Part shown: positions 19,701 through 28,111 of the stretch, one piece after another
Layout of the letters: each line of letters begins with the position of its first letter
How positions within the stretch are numbered: the stretch's first letter is position 1
Source of the DNA: Stenomitos rutilans HA7619-LM2
GTDB lineage: Bacteria; Cyanobacteriota; Cyanobacteriia; Leptolyngbyales; Leptolyngbyaceae
DNA length: 64,000 nt
NCBI GenBank assembly: GCA_019358945.1
Contig: JAHHIE010000032.1
Span: 1-64,000, forward strand
Direction: 5' to 3'
Made by a program: the position numbers and the translations under genes
Notes under the pieces: generated by a model
The model's input: the letters and a program-made list of their open reading frames with translations, nothing else
Databases searched by the model: none
What the model was told of the DNA's origin: nothing

Positions 19701-20224
19701 AGTAAATTGATCTCAACACCAAAATCGTCTAGCCCAGGAATGTTTGTAGTTAGAACCTTGACAATGGGATCAAAAGGGCGCAATACATCAGAAACGGGTT
19801 TGAAGAAAGGTTCAATTAAATTATCGAAGAAAGAGCTAGTGTCGAGTTGGACTTTTTTGAAACCAGCAGATGTTTGAGAAGGATTAGTGAGTGACCAGTC
19901 CAAATACAGATCACCCCGAAGATCTGGTAATCCCTTTCCAAAAGCTGTACTCAACGTTTCATTAAAGTTGACCTTGAATTCGCCATTTGATTCAACAATG
20001 TACTGTCGATCAATACCAAAAATAGAGTCTAGCTGATTATCTAGGCTATCAAGAGTTTGTTTGACGAATGCATCATCAGATGTTGAAGTGAGCTTTTGCT
20101 CTGCGTCATTAATTGCTTTCTCAAAGCCAGAGAATTTAGGATTCTTTCCTAACGAAGTATCTAATTTCTTAAGCAAACCCTCAAGATTCTGTAGCCCCTG
20201 GTCAATTTGTTCTGATGCTGGCAT
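13742..20224 (-). CDS. Giant RTX (hemolysin-type calcium-binding) repeat protein
   Basis: This 2160-residue protein has three regions. Residues 1 to about 540 form a unique domain without a signal peptide. From about 545 to 1890 there are dozens of nonapeptide repeats of the GGxGND(x)L type, which bind calcium in parallel beta-rolls. They are broken by several copies of a module of about 90 residues (ASYxxxPxGVxVNL...DTLxNIENVIGSxFAD). A second short RTX block and a C-terminal region follow (about 2000-2160: DIVLDFTLGQDRLGLGKG). The build is that of type I-secreted proteins, which use a C-terminal signal. It could be an adhesin, S-layer-like protein or exoprotein. No ABC exporter gene is in the window. 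GGAG lies 8 bases before the ATG. Confidence 0.93.
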   Translation of the reverse strand: MPASEQIDQGLQNLEGLLKKLDTSLGKNPKFSGFEKAINDAEQKLTSTSDDAFVKQTLDSLDNQLDSIFGIDRQYIVESNGEFKVNFNETLSTAFGKGLPDLRGDLYLDWSLTNPSQTSAGFKKVQLDTSSFFDNLIEPFFKPVSDVLRPFDPIVKVLTTNIPGLDDFGVEINLLSLAKQYDKTIDAGLIETINAFSSVTNAVKSAQSASSGFIDLGEFSLSANGDIISPSASSTSPLNQQGLNEFIPKIKSLTGNRFSLPFLETPTTAFNLFLGKSDVKLIEYSTPGLKANFNYTQIIPIPVPIPVPIYAELGAEINFGSPGLTIGYDSFGITSDNLLNGFYLDRSKEVFNLHSELYASANVGIENVAKASVKFDVSGDVKFFLPGQGSQLRYAELSNEFSSGNGKFNATGAVTAGLTGYAEHITLNPVKAFLSAVTGDFEKLVETYKFEFGPRINIFTFGNSGGAGNTAQFKPNLATYDAATRELRFNMGAESDRAKRNVSKNVIDEEFTLNSDFSVTAFGQQDSYSNVANIVAFADTGKDKIIVSANVSAELHGGAGNDYLSGGNQGDFLYGDNDNDKLFGNKGNDELHGGNNSDELYGGDGVDKLWGDSGNDLLNGGNQGDFLYGGEGQDILYGGDIGKDSKDGDDFLDGGANNDLLIGGAGNDTIDGGAGTDVASYLYSPKGVVVNLDTTTGYSHQAYSSDLEPSFEIAAGKAQDGYSTTDTLLNLEGILGSNLADILIGNSQNNAIAGLGGSDVLIGNAGNDTLDGGDGIDTASYRYDPSAVLVSLEFETASDGSGGLDTLKNIENIVGSEFADRLTGNSQVNIILAGKGNDIIDGKDGNDQLFGEAGNDEFLGDAGNDALDGGDDIDTLNYRYAPGAVSVSLELGTASDGFGGVDTLRNIENVIGSEFADRLVGDNQANLILAGSGNDIIDGKGGNDQLFGEAGDDTLSGGAGDDQLVGDAGNDFLVGDAGNDLIDGGNDIDTVSYANAPTGVVVNIDETNSYSNPGGTVDPEPTFAIAAGSATDGFGTTDTLQNLENIIGSDFNDVLIGNATENDILAGAGNDLVIGNAGNDTLDGGTGINVVSYRRDPGSAFINLEEGRAIDGFGNVDILRNFRDVVGSQGNDTIVGDAQDNILFGGSGNDRIEARSGNDLMFGNDGADTLLGEDGDDKLVGGAGADSLNGGNGIDTASYFTALSGVTANLTIARGTSGDANGDVFTQIENLEGSEFNDRLTGDAQANYLWGLSGDDFLDGREGNDTLNGGTGNDRLSGGDGNDLLLGQTGDDALDGGDGNDTLIGGSGDDFLEGRLGDDRLEGGDGDDTFLGGAGNDALFGEAGNDNLEGGDGNDTLNGGTGEDLLYGGEGNDQLLGDTGSDVLEGGTGNDQLFGNDEDDFLYGQEGNDTLNGDAGNDQLLGGVGDDQLFGGVGNDTLAGESGNDQLFGGAGADLLNGDDGNDRLFGEAGADQLQGGNGNDFLNGGEDNDLLLAGVGDDTLEGGTGNDRLFGEAGNDQLFGGDDNDTLNGGTGNDQLFGEAGSDLLVGGEGNDSLAGADGDDRLFGETGNDSLAGGNGNDILNGDAGNDLLSGDAGNDAIDGGSGDDTVLYQTSPAGVVVNLNSISYSSEAPPGLLPFTIAANTALDGFGTTDSLQTIENVIGSQLADILIGSDIANVIQGLAGNDLLIGNAGNDSLDGGTGSDTISYQFDPNAVAVNLEATAAIDGWGNRDQLINIENAVGSAFNDFFTGNAGDNLILAGAGNDTVFGRAGNDTVGGGTGDDVLSGEAGDDLLDGGAGNDTLFGNSGTDTLIGGLGNDRINGGAGNDRIDGGIGNDALSGGGGRDRFILRREEGFDTITDFGGMGAKNRQTPAVVAEIDTLKFEGTGLTAKNMLLTQEGSNLVISFEGVTNTQVTLQNFKLEDLDNFSPEVPGTAALGNILFDSETAIQDSFDVFDANWQFDQILPNLGKNRVTFLNDLDNTTKGFEQSDDVINGQGGNDTLWGLSGNDILRGGAGNDTLVGGFGSDTLTGDAGNDFLYGQDWDDFLVGGAGDDLLVGGTGINTLSGGLGSDIFALTGESRDIVLDFTLGQDRLGLGKGLTFDQLMITQGTEVNASSTWIKLNSTGETLMTLNHVQASALTTSSFLRLTNQQLNPALST

Positions 20225-20304
20225 CTTCTTTCTCCTTGACTAAATTAGTTTTTACCTTGAGTAAAGCCCTAATTAAATTGCTCAAGATTCAATCCGCACT
20301 TGAA

Positions 20305-20778
20305 TTACCGAGCGTTCTGACAAGCTTGCACAGCAGCAGCTTCGCTGATTGCAGTTCTCACCGTTTGAAGTTGCCAACCGCCAAAACCATCTTCCCGACT
20401 CAACTGGCTACAATAGCTGCGAGTGCAAACCAGTCGTTGTTCGTACATCAGCTTTTTCATACAATCCGCGATCGCCTGTGGAGAACCGCCAATCCGCGGT
20501 TGCGGTTGGTAAATGACTGAAGGCTGTGCGGGTGGAGCGGAAGCTGGAGCTGGCGAAGCTGGGCAACCAAAGGGCGTGCAGGGAGAGGCACCAGGATTCG
20601 GACAACCAAACGGATTACAGGCTCCGGCACCGGGTTGAGAGCAGCCAAAGGCATTGCAGTTTTGGGCAACTGAAGGCTGTATTTGTGTGAATAAAGTTAG
20701 AGTGGCACCGAGGACACCGACTGTTAGCACTTTACTAATCGTTCCTGACAAAAATTCACGCTTGGGTGATCGATTCAT
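20305..20778 (-). CDS. Small secreted protein with CNxFGC repeats
   Basis: The 157-residue protein begins with a signal peptide (basic start, hydrophobic VLTVGVLGATLTLF, cleavage expected after SVAQ). Three near-repeats of a cysteine motif follow: CNAFGCSQPGAGAC, CNPFGCPNPGASPC and CTPFGCPASP. Then comes a proline/alanine-rich linker and a C-terminal domain with four more cysteines (IADCMKK, LVCTRSYCSQL, VQACQN). The spacing suggests disulphide-bonded turns in the periplasm or outside the cell. It lies 80 bases upstream of the giant RTX gene on the same strand, so the two may be co-transcribed. The family is not recognised; no function is assigned. Confidence 0.75.
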   Translation of the reverse strand: MNRSPKREFLSGTISKVLTVGVLGATLTLFTQIQPSVAQNCNAFGCSQPGAGACNPFGCPNPGASPCTPFGCPASPAPASAPPAQPSVIYQPQPRIGGSPQAIADCMKKLMYEQRLVCTRSYCSQLSREDGFGGWQLQTVRTAISEAAAVQACQNAR

Positions 20779-21114
20779 CTTTAATCCTCATTCCGGTTTA
20801 CTGAAAGCGTTCAGTAGATGCTCAACCCGTTGAAGATTTTTAGCAGCTTGCCTGCAACTGTCATCTTCGATGCTTCAATTTGCCCTACAAGGCTTGCAGA
20901 AATTATCACGATGCCTAGAGCAGCTTGTACTACAAAGGTGAGATCACTTTATCTACTAGGTCGTAAGCTTGTCAGTCGGAAAAGGTCTGGTAAAAGTCGG
21001 AGCAAAGCCAGGTTAAAAGTTTAAGAATCATCTGTCAGTGCCGCAAATTAAGGGAGAGCTGTAGTAAAAGTTGAAAAAAGCTGATAAAACGTTCGTTCCA
21101 ACCAACAGGTTGGC
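20779..21114. other. Divergent promoter region, no gene seen
   Basis: Lies between the minus-strand secreted-protein gene and the plus-strand NB-ARC-WD40 gene. No convincing coding sequence. It presumably holds both promoters. Confidence 0.4.
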
Positions 21115-21144
21115 TGTGGTCAAACACAAGCGTGTTTGACCACA
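21115..21144. promoter_or_regulatory. Inverted repeat upstream of the NB-ARC-WD40 gene
   Basis: TGTGGTCAAACAC and its exact inverse are separated by AAGC, giving 13-bp arms. The repeat ends 52 bases before the ATG at 21197. It looks like an operator or 5' UTR hairpin; function inferred from position only. Confidence 0.55.
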
Positions 21145-21196
21145 AAATACAGAACGGTGCACCATATTCACTTGTAATTCACCAAGGGCAGCATCT

Positions 21197-24100
21197 ATGA
21201 CCGTTGAAGAGGCGATCGCACTGGTTGAGCAACTACTGGAGCGGGGAAAACTAACCAAAGCGCAGGAAGCTGTCTTTAGCGGTACATGGGAAGAGAAGAC
21301 CTACGCTCAAATTGCTGCCAAAGCTGGTTATGACAACGGTCATATTAAAGATGTCGGAGCAGATCTCTGGCGATCGCTCACAACCGCTTTGGGAGAAAAG
21401 GTCACAAAGCAAAATCTGCACGGTGTGATCAAGCGAACCGCCAAGCTGAGACTGGCGATCGATCCATCTGTATTGCTTCAGACTTCTACCTCAGAGCAAG
21501 CTCACGTTGACTGGGGTGAAGCGATCGATGTATCCCGCTTCTACGGTCGCACCAACGAGCTGCACACCTTAAGCCAATGGTTGCTGCAGGAAGGGTATCG
21601 TCTCGTTGCTCTACTGGGCATGGGTGGGATGGGCAAGACAGCCTTGTCAGTCAGACTGACCGACAAGATTCAGGGTGAGTTTCAACTGGTCATTTGGCGA
21701 TCGCTGCGGAATGCTCCCCCGCTCGATGAACTCCTCACTAATTTGCTTCAGTTCCTAGCGCGCCAACAGGTCATTGCTTTACCGTCGACCGCTGAGGGCA
21801 AAGTGGCGCTGCTGGTATCCTACCTTCAGCAAACACGCTGTTTAGTTGTATTGGACAACTTTGAAGCCGTTTTGGAGGGCGGCATTCAGTCGGGAACTTA
21901 CAAAGCTGGCTATGAAGGCTATGGTCGTTTGCTCCATCAGGTGGGCGAGATCACTCACCGAAGTTGTTTCGTGCTGACCAGTCGCGAAAAGCCTAGGGAA
22001 GTCGCAACGCTAGAAGGCGTGCATTCAACGGTGCGATCGCTCATTGTCACCGGACTCACTCTAGCCGAAGGACAAGCAATTTTTCAGGATAGAGATTGCA
22101 CAGGTAGGAATGAAGCGGCATGGCAGTCCATCATTAATCACTACGCAGGCAACCCGCTGGCATTGAAAATTGTCGCTTCCGCAATTCAGGAGTTGTTTGG
22201 TGGCGATGTCGATCAATTCATCCCCTACTTAAGGCAGGGACGGTTGCAGTTTGGCGATCTCGCCGATCTTCTGGATCGCCAGTATGCACGATTGACGACA
22301 CCGGAACAGCACATCCTTTACTGGCTCTGTATTGGTCGAGAACCCGTTTCGTTGTCGGAGCTAGAGCACGATGTCGTTTCAGAGTCAATCAAGCGCCAGC
22401 TTCTGGATATCCTGACCTCATTAGTGAGGCGCTGTCTGGTGGAGCGGACTGAGCAGGGGTGGTCTCTCCAACCTGTCGTCATGGAATATATCAGCGAGAA
22501 GTTCATTGCCCAAATTTGTCTAGAGATCACTCAGCAGGAACTAGCCTTATTCAAAAGCCATGCCTTAATCAAAGCAACCGCAAAAGACTACGTGAGGCAG
22601 ACCCAAGTTCGCCTGCTTTTGCAAGTGATCGTCAGTCAGCTGATTGATCAACTTGGCAACCAGAAAAGTTTAGAGTTTTACTTGACGCAAATTCTGGCTC
22701 AACTGCGGCAAAAACCAACGCTACCGCCTAATTATGCGGCTGGAAACTTGCTCAATTTGCTGTGCTGTTTACAAACCGATCTCACTGGCTATAACTTTGC
22801 TCAGCTAACTGTTTGGCAAGCCTATCTTCAAGATGTGAATCTACCGGAAGTGAATTTTGCCGGAGCCGATTTGAGCCGCTCTGTCTTTGCAGAATTGTTT
22901 TCTGGCGTCATTACCCTGGGGTTTAGCCCGGATGGGACACTCCTCGCGACCGCAGACTCCCGCTATGAAATTCAAGTCTGGGAAGTTGCCAGCGGTAAAC
23001 ATCTCATAACCCTGAGAGGGCATCAGAGCTGGATTTGGTCGCTCGTTTTTAGCCCCCGTGCACAACTTCTGGTCAGCGGCAGCGATGACTACTCCATTAA
23101 AATATGGAATCTTCGGACTGAGCAGTGTCTTCAAACTCGTAAGGGACCGCCGAATCTACTCAATGCGATTTGTTTTGCCGATTCACTACTTGGCGAAGCA
23201 GATGCTGAAAGTGTGTCAATCTTAGGTCAAGCTTCAGAAAGCTGGCATCCAGCACTCTTGGCTCAGCAGATTGAAGCGCTACAGGGACGCAATTTTCTGG
23301 TGCGCTCGCTGACTTACAGTCCTGATTCTCATTTGTTGGCTTTGAGCACTCAAGCTTCAACCATCAATCTCTGGAATATTCAGACGGGCGAGTGTTACCA
23401 GACGTTTAGCGGACACAACGCTTTTGCGCGGTTACTGAAATTCAGTCCTGATGGCACCGTCTTAGCAAGTAGCAACTACGACGAAGACCAAGCCAGCTAT
23501 ACGCCTGAGATTAAGCTTTGGGATGTTAAAACAGGGATCTGCCAACTGACGCTGCATGGGCATACTCGTATGGTGAATGATTTTGCCTTTAGTGCGTCTG
23601 GTCAATGGCTGGTGTCTGCTAGCAGCGATCAAACACTCAAGCTTTGGAATCTACAGACAGGCGACTGCGTTAGAACCTTCCTCGGTCACTCCAATCGAGT
23701 ACTGAGTGTGGCGTTTACACCCGATGATCAGTCGTTAGCCAGCGGGGGGGACGATCGCACGATTAAGCTTTGGCACATCCGAACGGGGCAATGCGTTAAA
23801 ACCTTGCAGGGATACACCAACGCGATTTACTCAATGTCGATGTCGCTTGATCGTCAGGTGCTTGCTACGTCCCATGAAGACGAGTCGGTCAAATTATGGG
23901 ATGTCACGACCGGAAGCGTCTTCAGAACTTTACACGGGCATGTGAACCGCGTTTGGTGTACGGCTTTTCCCGCTCAGCGAGATCATAATGCTGGTGATGA
24001 AAATCAAGCAGTTAACAATCTGTTGGCAAGTAGTGGCGCTGACTACAGTGTGAAGCTCTGGAATTGGCAGACTGGGCACTGTCTAAGAACCTTACAAGAA

Positions 24101-24820
24101 CACACCAACTGGGTCTGGACAGTTGTTTTTAGCCCCAATGGGCAGCTACTTGCTAGTGGAAGTTTGGACCGTACCATCAAGCTCTGGAATGTCCAAACAG
24201 GTGAGTGTGTCAGAACCTTTCAGGAACAAAACAGTGCCATTATGCCAGTCCTCTTTAGCTCTAATGGACAACACTTAATGAGCGGAGATTACGGTGGCAT
24301 GGTGAGGCAATGGGATGTACGGACAGGCAGGTGCCTGAAACACTGGCAGGCGCACGAGGGGCGAATTTTTGCAATTGCTCTTCACCCTACCCAACTTCAG
24401 CTTGCCAGTGGTGGCAATGACCAGCACATTCGGTTGTGGGATCTGCAGACGGGACACTGCTTGAAAACGTTTCAAGGGCATACGGCTGCGGTTTCAGCCA
24501 TCCGATTTTCCTCAGATGGACAACAACTTATAAGCGCCAGCTTTGATCAAACCATCAGAATTTGGGATCTTGCTACCGAACAATGTGTGCAAACGCTGCT
24601 GGGACATCAAAGTGTCGTTTCATCTATTGTTGACGACACAGTATTGTTCAGTAGTAGTGTTGATGAAACCATTCGCCTGTGGGACTTGAACACTGGAAAC
24701 TGCCTGAAGACATTTATCACTCCACGCCCCTATGAAGGCATGAACATCACTGGGGCGATTGGACTAACCGAAGCTGAAGTCGCAACATTGAAAGCGCTGG
24801 GTGCGATCGAGGTTGCTTGA
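21197..24820 (+). CDS. HTH - NB-ARC - WD40 repeat STAND protein
   Basis: This 1207-residue protein starts with the same HTH-like domain as the protein at 10021-11415 (residues 1-95). An NB-ARC ATPase follows, with P-loop GMGGMGKT near residue 142 and Walker B CLVVLDNFEAVL near 215. Next are helical parts and a short pentapeptide-like stretch (VNFAGADLSRSVFAEL, about 555-570). From about 575 to 1175 there are about fourteen WD40 repeats (IKLWN/IRLWD ends). The tail GLTEAEVATLKALGA is typical of this cyanobacterial group. The WD40 propellers sense a ligand and the NB-ARC domain switches on ATP binding and oligomerises. The downstream effector is unknown. The gene appears monocistronic, with convergent genes on the right. 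Confidence 0.92.
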   Translation: MTVEEAIALVEQLLERGKLTKAQEAVFSGTWEEKTYAQIAAKAGYDNGHIKDVGADLWRSLTTALGEKVTKQNLHGVIKRTAKLRLAIDPSVLLQTSTSEQAHVDWGEAIDVSRFYGRTNELHTLSQWLLQEGYRLVALLGMGGMGKTALSVRLTDKIQGEFQLVIWRSLRNAPPLDELLTNLLQFLARQQVIALPSTAEGKVALLVSYLQQTRCLVVLDNFEAVLEGGIQSGTYKAGYEGYGRLLHQVGEITHRSCFVLTSREKPREVATLEGVHSTVRSLIVTGLTLAEGQAIFQDRDCTGRNEAAWQSIINHYAGNPLALKIVASAIQELFGGDVDQFIPYLRQGRLQFGDLADLLDRQYARLTTPEQHILYWLCIGREPVSLSELEHDVVSESIKRQLLDILTSLVRRCLVERTEQGWSLQPVVMEYISEKFIAQICLEITQQELALFKSHALIKATAKDYVRQTQVRLLLQVIVSQLIDQLGNQKSLEFYLTQILAQLRQKPTLPPNYAAGNLLNLLCCLQTDLTGYNFAQLTVWQAYLQDVNLPEVNFAGADLSRSVFAELFSGVITLGFSPDGTLLATADSRYEIQVWEVASGKHLITLRGHQSWIWSLVFSPRAQLLVSGSDDYSIKIWNLRTEQCLQTRKGPPNLLNAICFADSLLGEADAESVSILGQASESWHPALLAQQIEALQGRNFLVRSLTYSPDSHLLALSTQASTINLWNIQTGECYQTFSGHNAFARLLKFSPDGTVLASSNYDEDQASYTPEIKLWDVKTGICQLTLHGHTRMVNDFAFSASGQWLVSASSDQTLKLWNLQTGDCVRTFLGHSNRVLSVAFTPDDQSLASGGDDRTIKLWHIRTGQCVKTLQGYTNAIYSMSMSLDRQVLATSHEDESVKLWDVTTGSVFRTLHGHVNRVWCTAFPAQRDHNAGDENQAVNNLLASSGADYSVKLWNWQTGHCLRTLQEHTNWVWTVVFSPNGQLLASGSLDRTIKLWNVQTGECVRTFQEQNSAIMPVLFSSNGQHLMSGDYGGMVRQWDVRTGRCLKHWQAHEGRIFAIALHPTQLQLASGGNDQHIRLWDLQTGHCLKTFQGHTAAVSAIRFSSDGQQLISASFDQTIRIWDLATEQCVQTLLGHQSVVSSIVDDTVLFSSSVDETIRLWDLNTGNCLKTFITPRPYEGMNITGAIGLTEAEVATLKALGAIEVA

Positions 24821-24900
24821 GGAGGCGCTCGATGTGAATCTACTTGTAGAGTGCTGTAGGAGCAGGAGGGGAACATTCTCCAGCAACCCACTTACACTGC

Positions 24901-25392
24901 TTACTGACGAGACTGTAAAATCCTCGCTCCGATGTTGATCTGCACCAAACGGTAGAGTTCGTCCGAGGGCTTGGCATCACTCGGTCCACTGCACAGCCCT
25001 ACCAAATTCCTCACAATTTGAATCGGTGTCACAAGCAACCCCCACGGAAAGCCCCACCAGCCCAGCAACAGTGCAAGCAAGCTGTCTTTCACTTGCTCAA
25101 GGCGTCCACACTGACGGCAACAAATATGTGGTCTACTACTCCAAGTCGTCAGCACCAGTGCCGACCAGATGCGGTGCGAGGTATGCACATCAACCGGACC
25201 GGGACCCTGACAACGAGGGCAAGCAGCTTGATGCAGTGTTCTTACCTGCTCTCTTAAATAGTCCTCCGGAATCTGATCGATCGCCGCTAGTGAGTAACCC
25301 TTGCGTTGGCAGGTGCGATTACAGAATCTATAGCGATCAGCGCGAACGCCACCGAACAAAATCGTGGTGCCACAATAGTCACACTTTGCCAT
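24901..25392 (-). CDS. Zinc-ribbon protein with a hydrophobic segment
   Basis: The 163-residue protein has an N-terminal zinc ribbon (CDYCGTTILFGG...FCNRTC, residues 4-30), a second one (CPRCQGPGPVDVHTSH...CCRQCG, about 59-97), and then a hydrophobic stretch (LLALLLGWWGFPWGLLVTPIQ, about 106-126). The order suggests a membrane-associated protein with metal-binding heads. Similar unnamed proteins are widespread in bacteria. No catalytic residues can be named. It is convergent with the NB-ARC-WD40 gene, 80 bases apart. Confidence 0.75.
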   Translation of the reverse strand: MAKCDYCGTTILFGGVRADRYRFCNRTCQRKGYSLAAIDQIPEDYLREQVRTLHQAACPRCQGPGPVDVHTSHRIWSALVLTTWSSRPHICCRQCGRLEQVKDSLLALLLGWWGFPWGLLVTPIQIVRNLVGLCSGPSDAKPSDELYRLVQINIGARILQSRQ

Positions 25393-26194
25393 ACTGCTAC
25401 CTCAAAATTCAATGCTTGGAACTGATGGTTTCACCAGCTACTGCAAAACCAGGGGATGAGTTAAACTCCAGCGCCTACCTGAACGGTTACGCATGCTGAG
25501 AAATTTTCAAATTTAGAAGTTGCTGCATTCAACCTAATCTTCATATCCCTGCTTCGTCAGTCGGAAGAAGGTCGGGAAAGAGTCAGATCCACACCACATA
25601 TAATTCAGCCTCTAATTACTGCGAGTGAGTTTAGACAGAGAGTGGATGATACTTCTACTCATCTCCTTATTGGCTGTAAGTCATTGTCAGTTCAGCAGAG
25701 GCACAAGTAGAATCTCAACTTATGTCCATCTGAGCAAGCACTGTCGGTTGAGCGATCGCGTTGGTCTCTTGCCCCCTGAGCAGAAGTGCAACGTGGAATG
25801 GGGCTTTCAGCCGCTCAAACCGGGTAAATTGGCCTCTGTACTACCGCTTTCTGAGTCCAAAAAGTCCAAAACCAGTCCAGAGCCACTAGTACACCCCAAA
25901 AAACGGGTTCTCTGCGACCATTTACAGCACTGTTTCAAGCGGCGATCGCGTGCCGCTCTCAATCAACCATGTTTACTCGTGATCACGCCTGATGAGAGTG
26001 CACCTTCTCGATTGTGCAACAGCAGCATGGTGAAAAAGCAGCAGAGGGCACTCATGCGAGGAGCAGCGCTAAGGTAGAAGGCGAAGACGTGAGTGTCCCT
26101 GAGCCACCTGAAGTGGCTCGGCATGGACAAACAGCACAAGACCTTGGGATGAGACATGGCAACGACAAAAATGAGAAAGACGCCTGGTTGTTAG
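25393..26194. other. Long region without a convincing gene
   Basis: About 800 bases with overlapping, low-quality open frames on both strands. The longest (25625-26077) lacks domain-like sequence and is rich in serine, proline and arginine, as shadow frames are. The region may hold decayed sequence. Confidence 0.4.
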
Positions 26195-26401
26195 ATGACA
26201 ATGAGCATGACGAGTAAAGGTCGGACGCAAATTCCGGTGTGGCAAATAGTCGCCTTGCGCGCTCAGGGCTGCTCTGATGCCAATTTGCTCAACGACTACC
26301 CACAGTTGACCCGAGACGACTTGAAAGCGGTCCACACCTACTATGCTCAGCACCCCGAAGAAATCGACGCGGCGATCGCAGCTGAGGCTGCAGAGAGCTA
26401 A
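26195..26401 (+). CDS. Short DUF433-family antitoxin-like protein
   Basis: The 68-residue protein matches the core of DUF433 (VapB-type antitoxin, winged-helix-like DNA-binding fold): KGRTQIPVWQIVALRAQG, then LLNDYPQLTRDDLKAVHTYY and HPEEIDAAI. The usual N-terminal strand is missing or shortened, and a TAG lies directly before the first ATG. DUF433 genes are usually followed by a PIN-like DUF5615 toxin. None follows here, only a short frame of about 25 codons, so this may be an orphan or remnant. An alternative start is ATG 26204. Confidence 0.7.
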   Translation: MTMSMTSKGRTQIPVWQIVALRAQGCSDANLLNDYPQLTRDDLKAVHTYYAQHPEEIDAAIAAEAAES

Positions 26402-26529
26402 CACCTGTGTGCGGTGCTAGCCTCAATCCGGCACGACCTCAGCTTTGGTGACGACTGCGAAGCAGCGCTTACCTCTGACCTGATAGAACAATAGAGGCTT
26501 TGGTGAGGACGAGACAGAGAAGGCAGGCT

Positions 26530-27072
26530 CTAATCTCTGCTGTAAGCTGTGAGTATGCGCTCACAGCAGCCGGCTTCCTGAATACGGTCAAAAATTTCCA
26601 CTTCATAACCATCGAAGCACTGGCCTTTGAACGTGCAAGGTAAGTCTAATAACAGCCTTTTGATGTCTCTTTTTGTGTAGCGAGCGCTAAGTTGCCACTC
26701 GACGCCACATGCCCACTCCCACATGGTATAAAGCATATTCAATGCGTCTAGAAACTCTAGCGTGAGCGCAAAATCATTGACCTGAACAATCGTCAGGTTA
26801 TAAGCATTGTGCTTAAAGCCTTTTTCATAATTTTCTAGCCACTGCTCAGCTGAGCCAAAAAGATCGCAGTCTTGAATAATCCGACCATGATCACGTTCTA
26901 CAAGGAAGCATAGAGACGTGTCACCGTCGCCAACCTCTGTCTGTGAGAGGTTTTTGTTGGGAGCCACAAAGTACCAACCATAAGGTTTCTCAATGACGGC
27001 TTGCTCCACAAAAAAGCGATTGGAGCCGATGTACTCCTCAGCAAGCTGCTTCGCGTCTTCAAAATCAAGCAT
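26530..27072 (-). CDS. Imm35/YrhB-like immunity-type protein
   Basis: From ATG 27072 the protein is about 180 residues. The N-terminal half resembles the Imm35/YrhB fold: FEDAKQLAEEYIG, a YGWYFVAPNK beta strand, and SLCFLVERDHGRIIQDC in the place where family members have a G-rich turn. The C-terminal half is helical and unfamiliar. The frame is open to a GTG at 27132, but the domain begins at the chosen start. Imm35 proteins protect against toxins of interbacterial competition. No toxin gene is adjacent, so the role is uncertain. Confidence 0.65.
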   Translation of the reverse strand: MLDFEDAKQLAEEYIGSNRFFVEQAVIEKPYGWYFVAPNKNLSQTEVGDGDTSLCFLVERDHGRIIQDCDLFGSAEQWLENYEKGFKHNAYNLTIVQVNDFALTLEFLDALNMLYTMWEWACGVEWQLSARYTKRDIKRLLLDLPCTFKGQCFDGYEVEIFDRIQEAGCCERILTAYSRD

Positions 27073-27132
27073 GGGTGAAGCGTTGTAGAGCATACCCCCA
27101 CTATTCCCTGAGCAAAGTGGAAATCCGTACAC

Positions 27133-27480
27133 TCATGATTCATTTGGAAAAGTCGGCCTCGCTACGGCTCTGCATTTAATCCTGCAGGGTTCAGAAGAGC
27201 TCATCGTGGCCCTATTGCCGGGCCCGCAGCCCTACTGCGGTCAGTGCAGCTTCCCCTTCGACTACTTTAGGATTGTCGTTGCCGTACGCTACTGCCATCA
27301 GTCCTGAGCTAGTTCAGCGGCGGTGTCGCCCACAGGTTTCGTTTGCTGACTTGCTTAATGCAGAGTCTTGTGGATGTTCTAATGGAAGCCCAAGCCAATT
27401 GCAGACGGTGAGGCTGTAAGCAACATTTCAAGTGAAGTCAGCCAATTGCCACGAAACCTTTGATTCAGGGTCCTAACGTC
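27133..27480. other. Intergenic region without a recognisable gene
   Basis: No coding sequence or strong hairpin was recognised between the Imm35-like and DUF4240 genes, both on the minus strand. Confidence 0.35.
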
Positions 27481-28020
27481 TTACAGAAACCGCTTTGCAA
27501 CCCTTGGAAACAGCTTGGATAAGTCCTCTTCGTCCCAAGGCTCCCCAAGCGGTTGACGCGGGAAAAAAGCTGCCAGTGCCTCTAAATCCATCTCAGGCAT
27601 GGCCTCGCCAGCCAACGACTCATAGGCTTTACAGCTCGCATAGGCCAACCTTTCGCCTTGAACGGATACCGCTGAGTCAGCTTTGATTGGTTTCATCTGG
27701 CCCGTACGCTCCAGCAGGTCAACCACTGACTCTGGATCCCGCAGCGCACGCTCGAAAGCCTGCCGCCCTTGCCCAACCAACCAGCGCCGAAAGTCTTCAA
27801 AGCCATCATTACTGCACCCACCACAAAGCAAGTGCGCCACACCCCATAAGTCCCAGCGATACGCTTCAAGACGCTTGAGCAAGAAGAGATGATCGAACGC
27901 GATGATTTGCTCGGGGGTACATTCGCAGAGGCTTGCTTCTAACCGCTGGGCTTGCGATCGACAGTCTGAAGCACCTTGCTTGCTCCGCTCAATGATTTCC
28001 CAAAATTGCGCTTCTGTCAT
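27481..28020 (-). CDS. DUF4240 protein
   Basis: From ATG 28020 the protein is about 179 residues and begins with the DUF4240 signature MTEAQFWEIIERSKQGASDC, then CTPEQIIAFDHLF and AYRWDLWGVAHLLCGGCSND. A conserved WLVGQGRQAFERAL follows. The longer open frame to 28230 adds 70 residues of low-quality sequence and is not used. The biochemical role of DUF4240 is unknown. Relatives are often found near immunity-type genes, which fits the neighbouring Imm35-like gene. Confidence 0.78.
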   Translation of the reverse strand: MTEAQFWEIIERSKQGASDCRSQAQRLEASLCECTPEQIIAFDHLFLLKRLEAYRWDLWGVAHLLCGGCSNDGFEDFRRWLVGQGRQAFERALRDPESVVDLLERTGQMKPIKADSAVSVQGERLAYASCKAYESLAGEAMPEMDLEALAAFFPRQPLGEPWDEEDLSKLFPRVAKRFL

Positions 28021-28111
28021 CAATGTCCTCGTCTTCGTGCTTCTCCCCACAGAGCACCGCCCAAACCAACTGCTGCGATGAAACAAGGCTTGAGGTCCAG
28101 CAACTCCATCG

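Noticed and set aside
25625-26077. 150-codon open frame on the plus strand
   Set aside because: No domain-like sequence, composition like a shadow frame; left as unassigned region.
26402-26485. Short frame after the DUF433 gene as a possible toxin
   Set aside because: Only about 27 codons, no PIN-like motif; too short to be a DUF5615 toxin.
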